11,024 nt of DNA from CAZAQK01 sp050249355. Its GTDB lineage: Bacteria; Pseudomonadota; Alphaproteobacteria; Rickettsiales; SXRF01. The notes beneath the pieces were generated by a model. It was not told the origin of the DNA. It did not search any database and was given only the letters and a program-made list of their open reading frames with translations. The position numbers were made by a program, and so were the translations under genes. Below are positions 5,983 to 11,024 of the stretch, piece by piece. The number at the start of each line of letters is the position of its first letter. Position 1 is the stretch's first letter. The stretch is from NCBI GenBank assembly GCA_050249355.1, contig JBFWQQ010000060.1, positions 1 to 11,024 of the forward strand. Reading direction: 5' to 3'.

Positions 5983-7884
5983 CTAGTTACCACTGCGGCG
6001 CTGGTAACGCGACGGCGGCAGGGTCTTCACCTCACGCAGCAGTTCGGTAGACGGCAGGATCACGGTCTCGTTCTCTTCCTGAGTGGTGACCACTTCCTCC
6101 TCTGCAGGCGCAGCTTCGAGCACTTCGGCCGGTTGCGGTATGGAAACCACGGCAGGCTGCTCAACTACTGCGGGGGTATCTTGCACCAGCGGCTGCATGG
6201 CTGGCTCGGATGCTATCTGCGAGACGGGGGCAAGCTCTTGTGCCGGTTGTGGCGCAAGCACGACAGGAGTTGCTGCCGGTGCCTGTGGCTGCTCTACCGC
6301 CTCAAACTCCAACATCTGCGGCTGTTCCAGAGTGGGTTGCGGAACTGTAACCTGTTGCGGCGCTATCGGTTGTTCTGCAAACAATTCCTCGGCCGGACGT
6401 ACTTCCCCCATCGGCAATTTTGCATTCGATGGCTCGGCCATGGCTGTGCGGCCTTCCCACGGCATCTGCTGCTGCGATGACGGCTGGCTCTGTTCTACCG
6501 GTTGTTGCACTTCTTGCGTGCTGGCTGCGGGCGTTTCCTGCAACGGGGCCGGCGCGGTTTCCTGTTCCGTTTTCATCTGCTCCTCGGTATAGCGCTTGCT
6601 GGAAAACAGGTTCCAACCTTCCCACCATTCATTATTTTCTTCACCGGACTGCGCCACCACCATAGCCGGATCATGTGTGGGCTCGGCGGCCACTGGCTGT
6701 TCGAGCGGCGGCAGGTCGCTACTTGCTTTAGGCTGGCTGGCGTCCGATGCGTGACCGAGCAGCACTTCACCCTCAGCATTGACCAGCTGGGGTTCGGGCT
6801 GCATGTCGGCGGGCGCCTGCACCATATCCGACGGCATTTCTTCCATCGGCACCATGGCGTCCTGTCCGGACGGCTCGGCGTACAGATCACGGCGCTCCTG
6901 CTGTGCAGTGAGCTGATCCTGTTGCAGTTCGCTCATCTGCGCATCTTTATCCGCGCGCGCCGATGCAAATGATTCGGGTGCCTGCGGAACCGAGGACAAT
7001 TGCGGGAAACTCTGGTTCTGCTCGCTGAGCGGCTTCACCTGTTCAACAAAAACGGGCTCTGCCGGTACGGGCGCCTCGCTGGTACCTGCCGCAGCTTCAG
7101 CCTGCTCCGGTGCATCTTCTGTGGTGAATACATCTTCGACATCGCTGACCATGCGCTCGAACCAGTTCGGCGATTCCTTGCGCTGCTCACTGACTTCCAC
7201 AGCTGGCAATGTCGACACATCGTCACCAGCCGTTTCGTTGGAATAGGTCACAGGCTCAGTGGGCTGCTGTTCATAGTCAGCCGATTCATCCTGACCCACC
7301 CGTTGTAATTCCTGCGCCGGCAATGGCTGGCTCTGCGATTGCTGCAAAGGCTGTAACGACTGGACATCGTTTGATTGCGCTGGCTCCATCACCACCGGTG
7401 CGGATTCTTGCGGGTAACTGTTTTCCGTCAGCGGCTTACGGGGCTGCTTGCGTAGCTGGTCTGCCGATGAGGGTGAGAAACTATCGACCAGGCGAGTGAA
7501 AAAATTCCCCTCCCCTTGTGCCTGTTTGGGTTGTTCCGGCTCCACCCGGTTGCCTTTCGCATCGAAATAATCATACGGGCTTTCTTCATACGTAGGCGCA
7601 CGCTGTTCCTGCGAGATTTCCTTATCCAGCTGCTGTACAGCGGCTTTGGATGGCTCTGCGGCGGGTGCAGCGCTCTGTTGTTGTTCTGCGGGTGGCGTCA
7701 TCATGACCGCCTGCGGATTCATTACCGGTGTACGGCGGCCACCGACCACTACCTGAGGTTCACGGTCATTGGTCCAATAATCTAGTTCCCGCTTCACGCC
7801 GCTACAGCCAAACAGCAACGCACCGGCTGAAACACTGGTTAAAGATACCATCAGAAGGGTTCTGGCTGATACACGCATGGTCAT
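5983..7884 (-). CDS. Pro/Gln/Glu-rich disordered lipoprotein with aromatic modules
   Basis: A predicted lipoprotein of 633 residues and no family I recognise. The N-terminus is a clear type II signal: a charged start, a hydrophobic core (LLMVSLTSVSAGALLFG) and the lipid-modified Cys27 in LLFGC; Ser at +2 argues for the outer membrane. A conserved-looking stretch (about 33-57, KRELDYWTNDREPQVVVGGR) follows. From about 58 to 605 the protein is very rich in Pro, Gln, Glu and Ala and almost certainly disordered. Three aromatic, amphipathic islands interrupt it: 126-140 (NFFTRLVDSF), 239-254 (NWFERMVSDVEDVF) and 418-432 (EWWEGWNLFSS). The C-terminus is again ordered-looking (LPSTELLREVKTLPPSRYQRR, 610-630). 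The start ATG at 7884 has AAGGTG (minus strand, 7894-7889) four bases upstream; the second ATG, two codons in, has better spacing. It is divergent from phaC and ends 15 bases before alaC, possibly in the same transcript. Confidence 0.82.
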   Translation of the reverse strand: MTMRVSARTLLMVSLTSVSAGALLFGCSGVKRELDYWTNDREPQVVVGGRRTPVMNPQAVMMTPPAEQQQSAAPAAEPSKAAVQQLDKEISQEQRAPTYEESPYDYFDAKGNRVEPEQPKQAQGEGNFFTRLVDSFSPSSADQLRKQPRKPLTENSYPQESAPVVMEPAQSNDVQSLQPLQQSQSQPLPAQELQRVGQDESADYEQQPTEPVTYSNETAGDDVSTLPAVEVSEQRKESPNWFERMVSDVEDVFTTEDAPEQAEAAAGTSEAPVPAEPVFVEQVKPLSEQNQSFPQLSSVPQAPESFASARADKDAQMSELQQDQLTAQQERRDLYAEPSGQDAMVPMEEMPSDMVQAPADMQPEPQLVNAEGEVLLGHASDASQPKASSDLPPLEQPVAAEPTHDPAMVVAQSGEENNEWWEGWNLFSSKRYTEEQMKTEQETAPAPLQETPAASTQEVQQPVEQSQPSSQQQMPWEGRTAMAEPSNAKLPMGEVRPAEELFAEQPIAPQQVTVPQPTLEQPQMLEFEAVEQPQAPAATPVVLAPQPAQELAPVSQIASEPAMQPLVQDTPAVVEQPAVVSIPQPAEVLEAAPAEEEVVTTQEENETVILPSTELLREVKTLPPSRYQRRSGN

Positions 7885-8010
7885 AATTCACCTTAAAAAT
7901 ATAAATCGCGATTGTGCAAAGCATGCCGCTCTGCTAGGCTCGGCCTAGTAATATCGCAGCAGACGCCATTGTGCAATCCCCTTGTTGGGCAAAATCATTC
8001 GCGGCAACCT
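7885..8010. promoter_or_regulatory. divergent promoter region, lipoprotein gene / phaC
   Basis: This 126-base spacer must carry the promoters for the minus-strand lipoprotein gene and plus-strand phaC. It holds a hairpin-like inverted repeat, CTAGGC-TCG-GCCTAG (7934-7948), a pair of direct repeats ATTGTGCAA (7911-7919 and 7968-7976), and TCTGCT/AGCAGA (7930-7935 and 7958-7963) flanking the central repeat. TATATT (minus strand, near 7900) is a possible -10 for the lipoprotein gene, and TTGTGC-N17-TAGGCT (7912-7940) is a poor candidate for phaC. No promoter is clear enough to place. The repeats suggest regulated expression, for example by a PHA-responsive repressor, but none matches a site I can name. 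Confidence 0.45.
7934..7948. repeat. 6-bp inverted repeat with 3-base centre
   Basis: CTAGGC (7934-7939) and GCCTAG (7943-7948) are perfect reverse complements around TCG, in the middle of the divergent spacer between the lipoprotein gene and phaC. It could be an operator. No T-run follows on either strand, so it is not a terminator. Confidence 0.4.
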
Positions 8011-9834
8011 ATGACGGCCAAAGCCAACCAAAACCAACCGGAAAAACAACCACATACAGAGGCGGACGCTGTGAAATTCGCCCAGAACATGGCGCGGGCG
8101 GCAGAAAGTTTCCAAAAGGCCCTTGCATCGTTCCTTGCCCGCCAGACCCGGGAACTTCCGGACACACCCTTCGACCCATTCAATCTGAGCGAAGCCTATG
8201 CCGATCTGGTCGCAAGAATGATGAAAAATCCCGGCGAGCTGGTCGATACGCAGCTGCAGCTATGGCGCCAGTATGCCCAGTTATGGCAGGCCACTACCAG
8301 CCGCATGATGGGACAGGATGCGCCGCCGCTTATCAAACCCGCCGCCAAAGACCACCGCTTTGCCGACGAAGCGTGGCAGCAGAATGCGCTGTTCGATTTT
8401 ATCAAACAATATTACCTGCTGACCACCAGCACCTTGTTGCATGCCGTACATGAAGGCAGCAAGGACATGGATCCGCGCATACGGCACAAACTGGAATTTT
8501 ATACGCGCCAGTTCGTCGACGCCATGTCACCCAGCAATTTTATCCTTACCAATCCCAAGGTTATCAAGGAAACGCTGGAAAGTAATGGCCAGAACCTAGT
8601 CAAAGGCTTCGAGAACCTGCTGCACGATTTGCAGCGCGGTGACGGCAGGCTGCGTATCCGCATGACCGACCTGGCCGCGTTCAAACTGGGTGAGAATATT
8701 GCCGCTACCCCCGGCAAAGTGGTCTTCGAGAACGAACTGATGCAGCTGATCCAGTATGCCCCCAGCACAAACCAAGTGCATCAGGTGCCATTGTTGCTCA
8801 TTCCGGCGTGGATCAATAAATACTATATCCTCGACCTCAAGCCGGAGAATTCTTTCGCCAAATGGCTGGTGGATCAGGGATACACGGTGTTCATGATCTC
8901 GTGGGTGAACCCGGACGAAAAACTCAGCAACAAAAGCTTCGACGATTACATGCAGCAAGGGCCGCTGGCGGCCATGGAAGCGATCAGGCAAGCATGCGGC
9001 GAAGAGCAGGTCTCGCTGATCGGCTATTGCCTCGGTGGGACATTGCTGGCGGCCACCTTGAGCTGGCTTACCAGCAAAAAACTGGCAGGCCGCATAGCCA
9101 GCGCCACCTATCTTACCACCATGATCGATTTCACCGAAGCGGGCGACCTGTCAGTATTCATCGACGATGAACAAATCGACAGGCTTGAAACGCGCATGAG
9201 CGAAACCGGGTTCCTCGACGCTGGCGACATGGCGATGACCTTCAATATGCTACGCGCCAACGACCTCATCTGGTCATTTGTGGTCAACCAATATCTGCTG
9301 GGAAAAGACCCCTTCCCGTTCGACCTGCTCTACTGGAACATGGACTCCACCCGCATGCCCGCCGCCATGCACAGCTATTACCTGCGCAACATGTACAGCA
9401 AGAACCTACTGGCCAAACCCGGTGGCCTGAAGCTAAGTGGCGAAAAGATCGACCTGACGAAAATCAAGGCACCGAGCTATATCCTTTCCACCCGCGAGGA
9501 TCATATTGCCCCGTGGCGCTCTACTTACGCAGCCACCCAACTGTATGGCGGGCCGGTTCAGTTCGTTCTGGCGGCATCCGGCCATGTGGCAGGCGTGGTA
9601 AATCCACCCGCGCGTGATAAATACAGCTACTGGAGCAGTAGCAAAAAATCCTGCCCGGCAACGCCGGATGCATGGTTCGAAAGTGCAAAAGAAACCCACG
9701 GCTCATGGTGGCCGCACTGGACTGCATGGCACAACAAACTGGCCGGTGAGAAAGTACAGGCACGCACGCCCGGCAAAGGCAAACTCAAAGCTATTGAAGA
9801 TGCACCGGGCCGTTACGTTAGCGAGCAGGCGTAG
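8011..9834 (+). CDS. phaC: class I polyhydroxyalkanoate synthase
   Basis: PhaC polymerises (R)-3-hydroxyacyl-CoA into polyhydroxyalkanoate at the surface of storage granules. With the ATG at 8011 it is 607 residues, normal for class I. The N-terminal domain contains helical segments (KFAQNMARAAESFQKALASF), then the alpha/beta-hydrolase domain with the PhaC lipase-like box GYCLGG. The triad is complete: Cys340 in GYCLGG, Asp497 in REDHIAPW and His525 in SGHVAGV, with Asp-His spacing of 28 as in the C. necator enzyme. An earlier TTG at 7912 is open in frame but would add 33 residues unlike the family and cross the promoter region. No strong Shine-Dalgarno precedes 8011. No phaA, phaB, phasin or phaR lies in the window. 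The last 17 bases overlap the end of the convergent His-rich gene. Confidence 0.96.
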   Translation: MTAKANQNQPEKQPHTEADAVKFAQNMARAAESFQKALASFLARQTRELPDTPFDPFNLSEAYADLVARMMKNPGELVDTQLQLWRQYAQLWQATTSRMMGQDAPPLIKPAAKDHRFADEAWQQNALFDFIKQYYLLTTSTLLHAVHEGSKDMDPRIRHKLEFYTRQFVDAMSPSNFILTNPKVIKETLESNGQNLVKGFENLLHDLQRGDGRLRIRMTDLAAFKLGENIAATPGKVVFENELMQLIQYAPSTNQVHQVPLLLIPAWINKYYILDLKPENSFAKWLVDQGYTVFMISWVNPDEKLSNKSFDDYMQQGPLAAMEAIRQACGEEQVSLIGYCLGGTLLAATLSWLTSKKLAGRIASATYLTTMIDFTEAGDLSVFIDDEQIDRLETRMSETGFLDAGDMAMTFNMLRANDLIWSFVVNQYLLGKDPFPFDLLYWNMDSTRMPAAMHSYYLRNMYSKNLLAKPGGLKLSGEKIDLTKIKAPSYILSTREDHIAPWRSTYAATQLYGGPVQFVLAASGHVAGVVNPPARDKYSYWSSSKKSCPATPDAWFESAKETHGSWWPHWTAWHNKLAGEKVQARTPGKGKLKAIEDAPGRYVSEQA

Positions 9835-10687
9835 CTTCTTCTGTTTTTTGCTCTACGCGCTCTTCCCATTTTTTCTCTGTCAGCTCTTTTTCTTTATTGA
9901 CCACGTTATCTACAGTTTGCTCATCTACACCAAACAGCTTGCCAATAGTTTTGGTACTGGGGGTGAAGATATTATCTGCCGTCCACTGGTCCCATTTCCT
10001 GAAAGTCTCAGGAACATAGGCACGCCCTCCCAGCAGCAAAGCTGCGCTGGTAGCCGCACCCAGTGTTTTGTACAACAGCATATAAGAGACGGGGTGCCTG
10101 TTGTTGGTAATATATTTCTGGGAAGCGATGTTGAGGCCAATCGAGGCAACCGTCCAGACCGCAGCCTGCCCGAAATGCCGGACCTCGTAGCGGTATATCT
10201 CGTCCGCATGCTGACGGCATTCGGCAGAGTCTTCATATAGTCCCTGCTTTTGGGCCCATTGTTTAGCCGCCGCCTCAGCTCCCCGCATGTAGTGTTTGCC
10301 AAGGACCTTTTCCATTTCGCCGCTGACCCAATCCATAAAGCCCGGCGCATAGCGCTGGAAGCCCACAGCAACCGGCACTGCACCAATATCGCCAATAGCT
10401 TCACCGATCACCCAATGTTTCAGGGCACCGCCAAATGTAGGCGCATGGTCATGGTGATTACACGTATGGCCATGGTGATGGCCATGGTGATGGTCGTGAG
10501 AATGGCCGTGAGAATGATCGTGATCATGTGTTTTGTTGCACCAGCTTGTGTGGATCTTTTTACCCACGTGTTTTTGTGACCAGGCCGCTACGAACGGGTC
10601 AATAATATCGGTTGCCGCGCACACCATCGCATGATTAATGGTATAGGCAATATCTTCGGCCTGTGTGGAGGCGTCTTTCTGCTTCAC
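9818..10687 (-). CDS. His-rich putative zinc-associated protein, family unknown
   Basis: A 289-residue protein that I cannot assign. Its hallmark is residues 54-81, with 16 His in 28 positions, alternating with Asp, Ser and Gly and including Cys76: a metal-binding tract of the kind seen in zinc transporters, chaperones and stores. Residues 86-112 (GGALKHWVIGEAIGDIGAVPVAVGF) are hydrophobic with small residues. Two further hydrophobic stretches, about 175-192 (AAVWTVASIGLNIAS) and 202-225 (YMLLYKTLGAATSAALLLGG), could span the membrane. The C-terminus from 262 is highly charged Lys/Glu and probably helical. No cleavable signal peptide is evident. The start is GTG at 10687, with AAGG about 11 bases upstream; Met21 is an alternative. 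The gene is divergent from the Zur-like gene with a Zur-type palindrome between them, so zinc-repressed expression is inferred. It lacks the six-helix layout of a cation diffusion facilitator and the lipocalin or cluster-A9 features of ZinT/ZnuA. Confidence 0.8.
   Translation of the reverse strand: MKQKDASTQAEDIAYTINHAMVCAATDIIDPFVAAWSQKHVGKKIHTSWCNKTHDHDHSHGHSHDHHHGHHHGHTCNHHDHAPTFGGALKHWVIGEAIGDIGAVPVAVGFQRYAPGFMDWVSGEMEKVLGKHYMRGAEAAAKQWAQKQGLYEDSAECRQHADEIYRYEVRHFGQAAVWTVASIGLNIASQKYITNNRHPVSYMLLYKTLGAATSAALLLGGRAYVPETFRKWDQWTADNIFTPSTKTIGKLFGVDEQTVDNVVNKEKELTEKKWEERVEQKTEEATPAR
10440..10530. repeat. low-complexity DNA encoding the His-rich tract
   Basis: The plus strand shows an irregular reiteration of ATGGTG, ATGGCC and GTGAGA-type units (for example CCATGGTGATGG repeated at 10471-10494). 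It corresponds to CAT/CAC-rich codons of the His-rich gene. The internal similarity suggests growth by slippage or short duplication, and the tract length may vary between strains. Confidence 0.6.
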
Positions 10688-10708
10688 AGCGCGGGTAACC
10701 TTGTTATG

Positions 10709-10736
10709 TTGGCTGGATTAAATATAAACATATGTT
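10709..10736 (+). promoter_or_regulatory. candidate promoter of the Zur-like gene
   Basis: TTGGCT (10709-10714) and TATGTT (10731-10736) are separated by 16 bases and resemble -35 and -10 elements for rightward transcription. The -10 overlaps the left arm of the palindrome at 10733-10747, so a bound regulator would block it. On the opposite strand the palindrome itself contains TATAAT, a perfect -10 for the His-rich gene, though with no good -35. Confidence 0.4.
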
Positions 10737-10747
10737 ATATTATAACA
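10733..10747. promoter_or_regulatory. Zur-box-type palindrome
   Basis: TGTTATA-T-TATAACA is a perfect 15-bp palindrome with a single central base, midway between the divergent His-rich gene and the Fur-family gene. AT-rich TGTTATAnTATAACA-like palindromes are, from memory, the form of Zur operators in alphaproteobacteria. A third half-site, TATAACA, lies at 10750-10756, and TGTTAT occurs at 10702-10707. Repression of both genes under zinc sufficiency is inferred. Confidence 0.72.
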
Positions 10748-10779
10748 CCTATAACATAAAGAGAAGATTTCGTTACAGT

Positions 10780-11024
10780 ATGTCGCGCTCATCAACAACT
10801 TCCAAGTCCGCCCGCCAGCTTGTATTTGAGGTGCTGCAAGCTGAATCACGCCCACTCAGCGCCTATGAGATACTGGATAGGCTGAAAAAACAGGGGGTTA
10901 GAAGCCCGCCGATCGTGTACCGGGCGCTGGAGAAACAGCTGGCAGACGATAGCATCCACCGGGTAGAACAGCACAATGCCAACATGGCCTGCAACCAGCA
11001 GCATGAGCACGCACAGTCCACCAA
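10780..11024 (+). CDS. zur: Fur-family regulator, probably Zur (3' end outside window)
   Basis: The ATG at 10780 opens a frame that runs off the right edge; 81 residues are visible. They form the N-terminal winged-helix domain of the Fur superfamily: ARQLVFEVLQAESRPLSAYEILDRL (11-35), then SPPIVYRALEKQLADDSIHRVE (42-63), the recognition helix and wing, then NANMACNQQHEHAQS (66-80) with Cys71, His75 and His77 entering the metal-binding region. The SAYEILDRL / PPIVYRAL pattern and the Ala-Cys-Asn segment are closer to zinc-sensing Zur than to iron-sensing Fur. The sequence departs from the usual pattern at ADDSIHRVEQHNANMAC, where Zur proteins tend to have a GSIHR-ESLNAFVAC-like run. Only a distant purine-rich GAGAAG (10761-10766) precedes the start. 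The dimerisation domain, the remaining metal ligands and any downstream genes are not visible. Confidence 0.85.
   Translation, partial: MSRSSTTSKSARQLVFEVLQAESRPLSAYEILDRLKKQGVRSPPIVYRALEKQLADDSIHRVEQHNANMACNQQHEHAQST

Noticed and set aside
7930..7963. PhaR operator of the CTGC-N3/4-GCAG type ahead of phaC
   Set aside because: CTGC (7931-7934) and GCAG (7956-7959) occur, but 21 bases apart, far beyond the spacing of that motif.
7912..8010. Extended N-terminus of phaC from the TTG at 7912
   Set aside because: The added 33 residues do not look like PhaC and cross the divergent promoter region with its repeats; ATG at 8011 gives a normal length.
10440..10530. CRISPR-like or tandem repeat array
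   Set aside because: The units are 6-12 bases, irregular and lie in frame within the His-codon tract of a coding gene; there are no spacers.
9818..10687. Cation diffusion facilitator or ZIP zinc transporter, suggested by the His-rich loop
   Set aside because: Only two or three hydrophobic stretches are present, with none of the paired His/Asp membrane motifs of those families.

Overview
The window looks like chromosomal DNA of moderate GC from an alphaproteobacterium. The evidence is the order AlaC-type aminotransferase - homoserine dehydrogenase - GlpX, a class I PHA synthase, an EamA exporter ending in a typical alphaproteobacterial way, and a Fur/Zur regulator with an AT-rich palindromic box. 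The order or genus cannot be fixed from the sequence alone. No rRNA, tRNA, CRISPR array, insertion sequence or phage gene was seen.

Left part (1-2441). The window opens inside an EamA/DMT transporter gene on the plus strand (to 535). A DUF6624-family gene follows (603-1208), preceded by a 10-bp inverted repeat whose 3' arm contains the only Shine-Dalgarno-like sequence. A 382-codon gene of unknown function converges on it from the minus strand (1213-2361). This gene is not recognisable, ends in a CaaX-like Cys-Ser-Val-Val, and has its own plausible promoter overlapped by a striking 12-bp inverted repeat.

Middle (2442-7884, all minus strand). Read in transcription order, this run is a Pro/Gln/Glu-rich lipoprotein of 633 residues, then alaC, hom and glpX. 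The last three are joined by ATGA stop/start overlaps, so they are almost certainly one translationally coupled operon linking alanine/pyruvate transamination, the threonine/methionine branch of aspartate metabolism and gluconeogenesis. The lipoprotein gene ends 15 bases before alaC and may lead the operon.

Right part (7885-11024). A 126-base divergent spacer with several short repeats separates the lipoprotein gene from phaC (8011-9834, plus), a class I polyhydroxyalkanoate synthase with a complete Cys-Asp-His triad. The 3' end of phaC overlaps, tail to tail, the end of a minus-strand gene (9818-10687) for a protein with 16 histidines in 28 residues. That gene is divergent from a Fur-family gene cut by the right edge (10780 onward), best read as the zinc regulator Zur. 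Between them is a perfect 15-bp palindrome of Zur-box type. The His-rich protein, of no family I recognise, together with Zur and its box is the strongest candidate for an undescribed zinc-related unit here. The 382-residue orphan and the modular lipoprotein are the other two items of interest.
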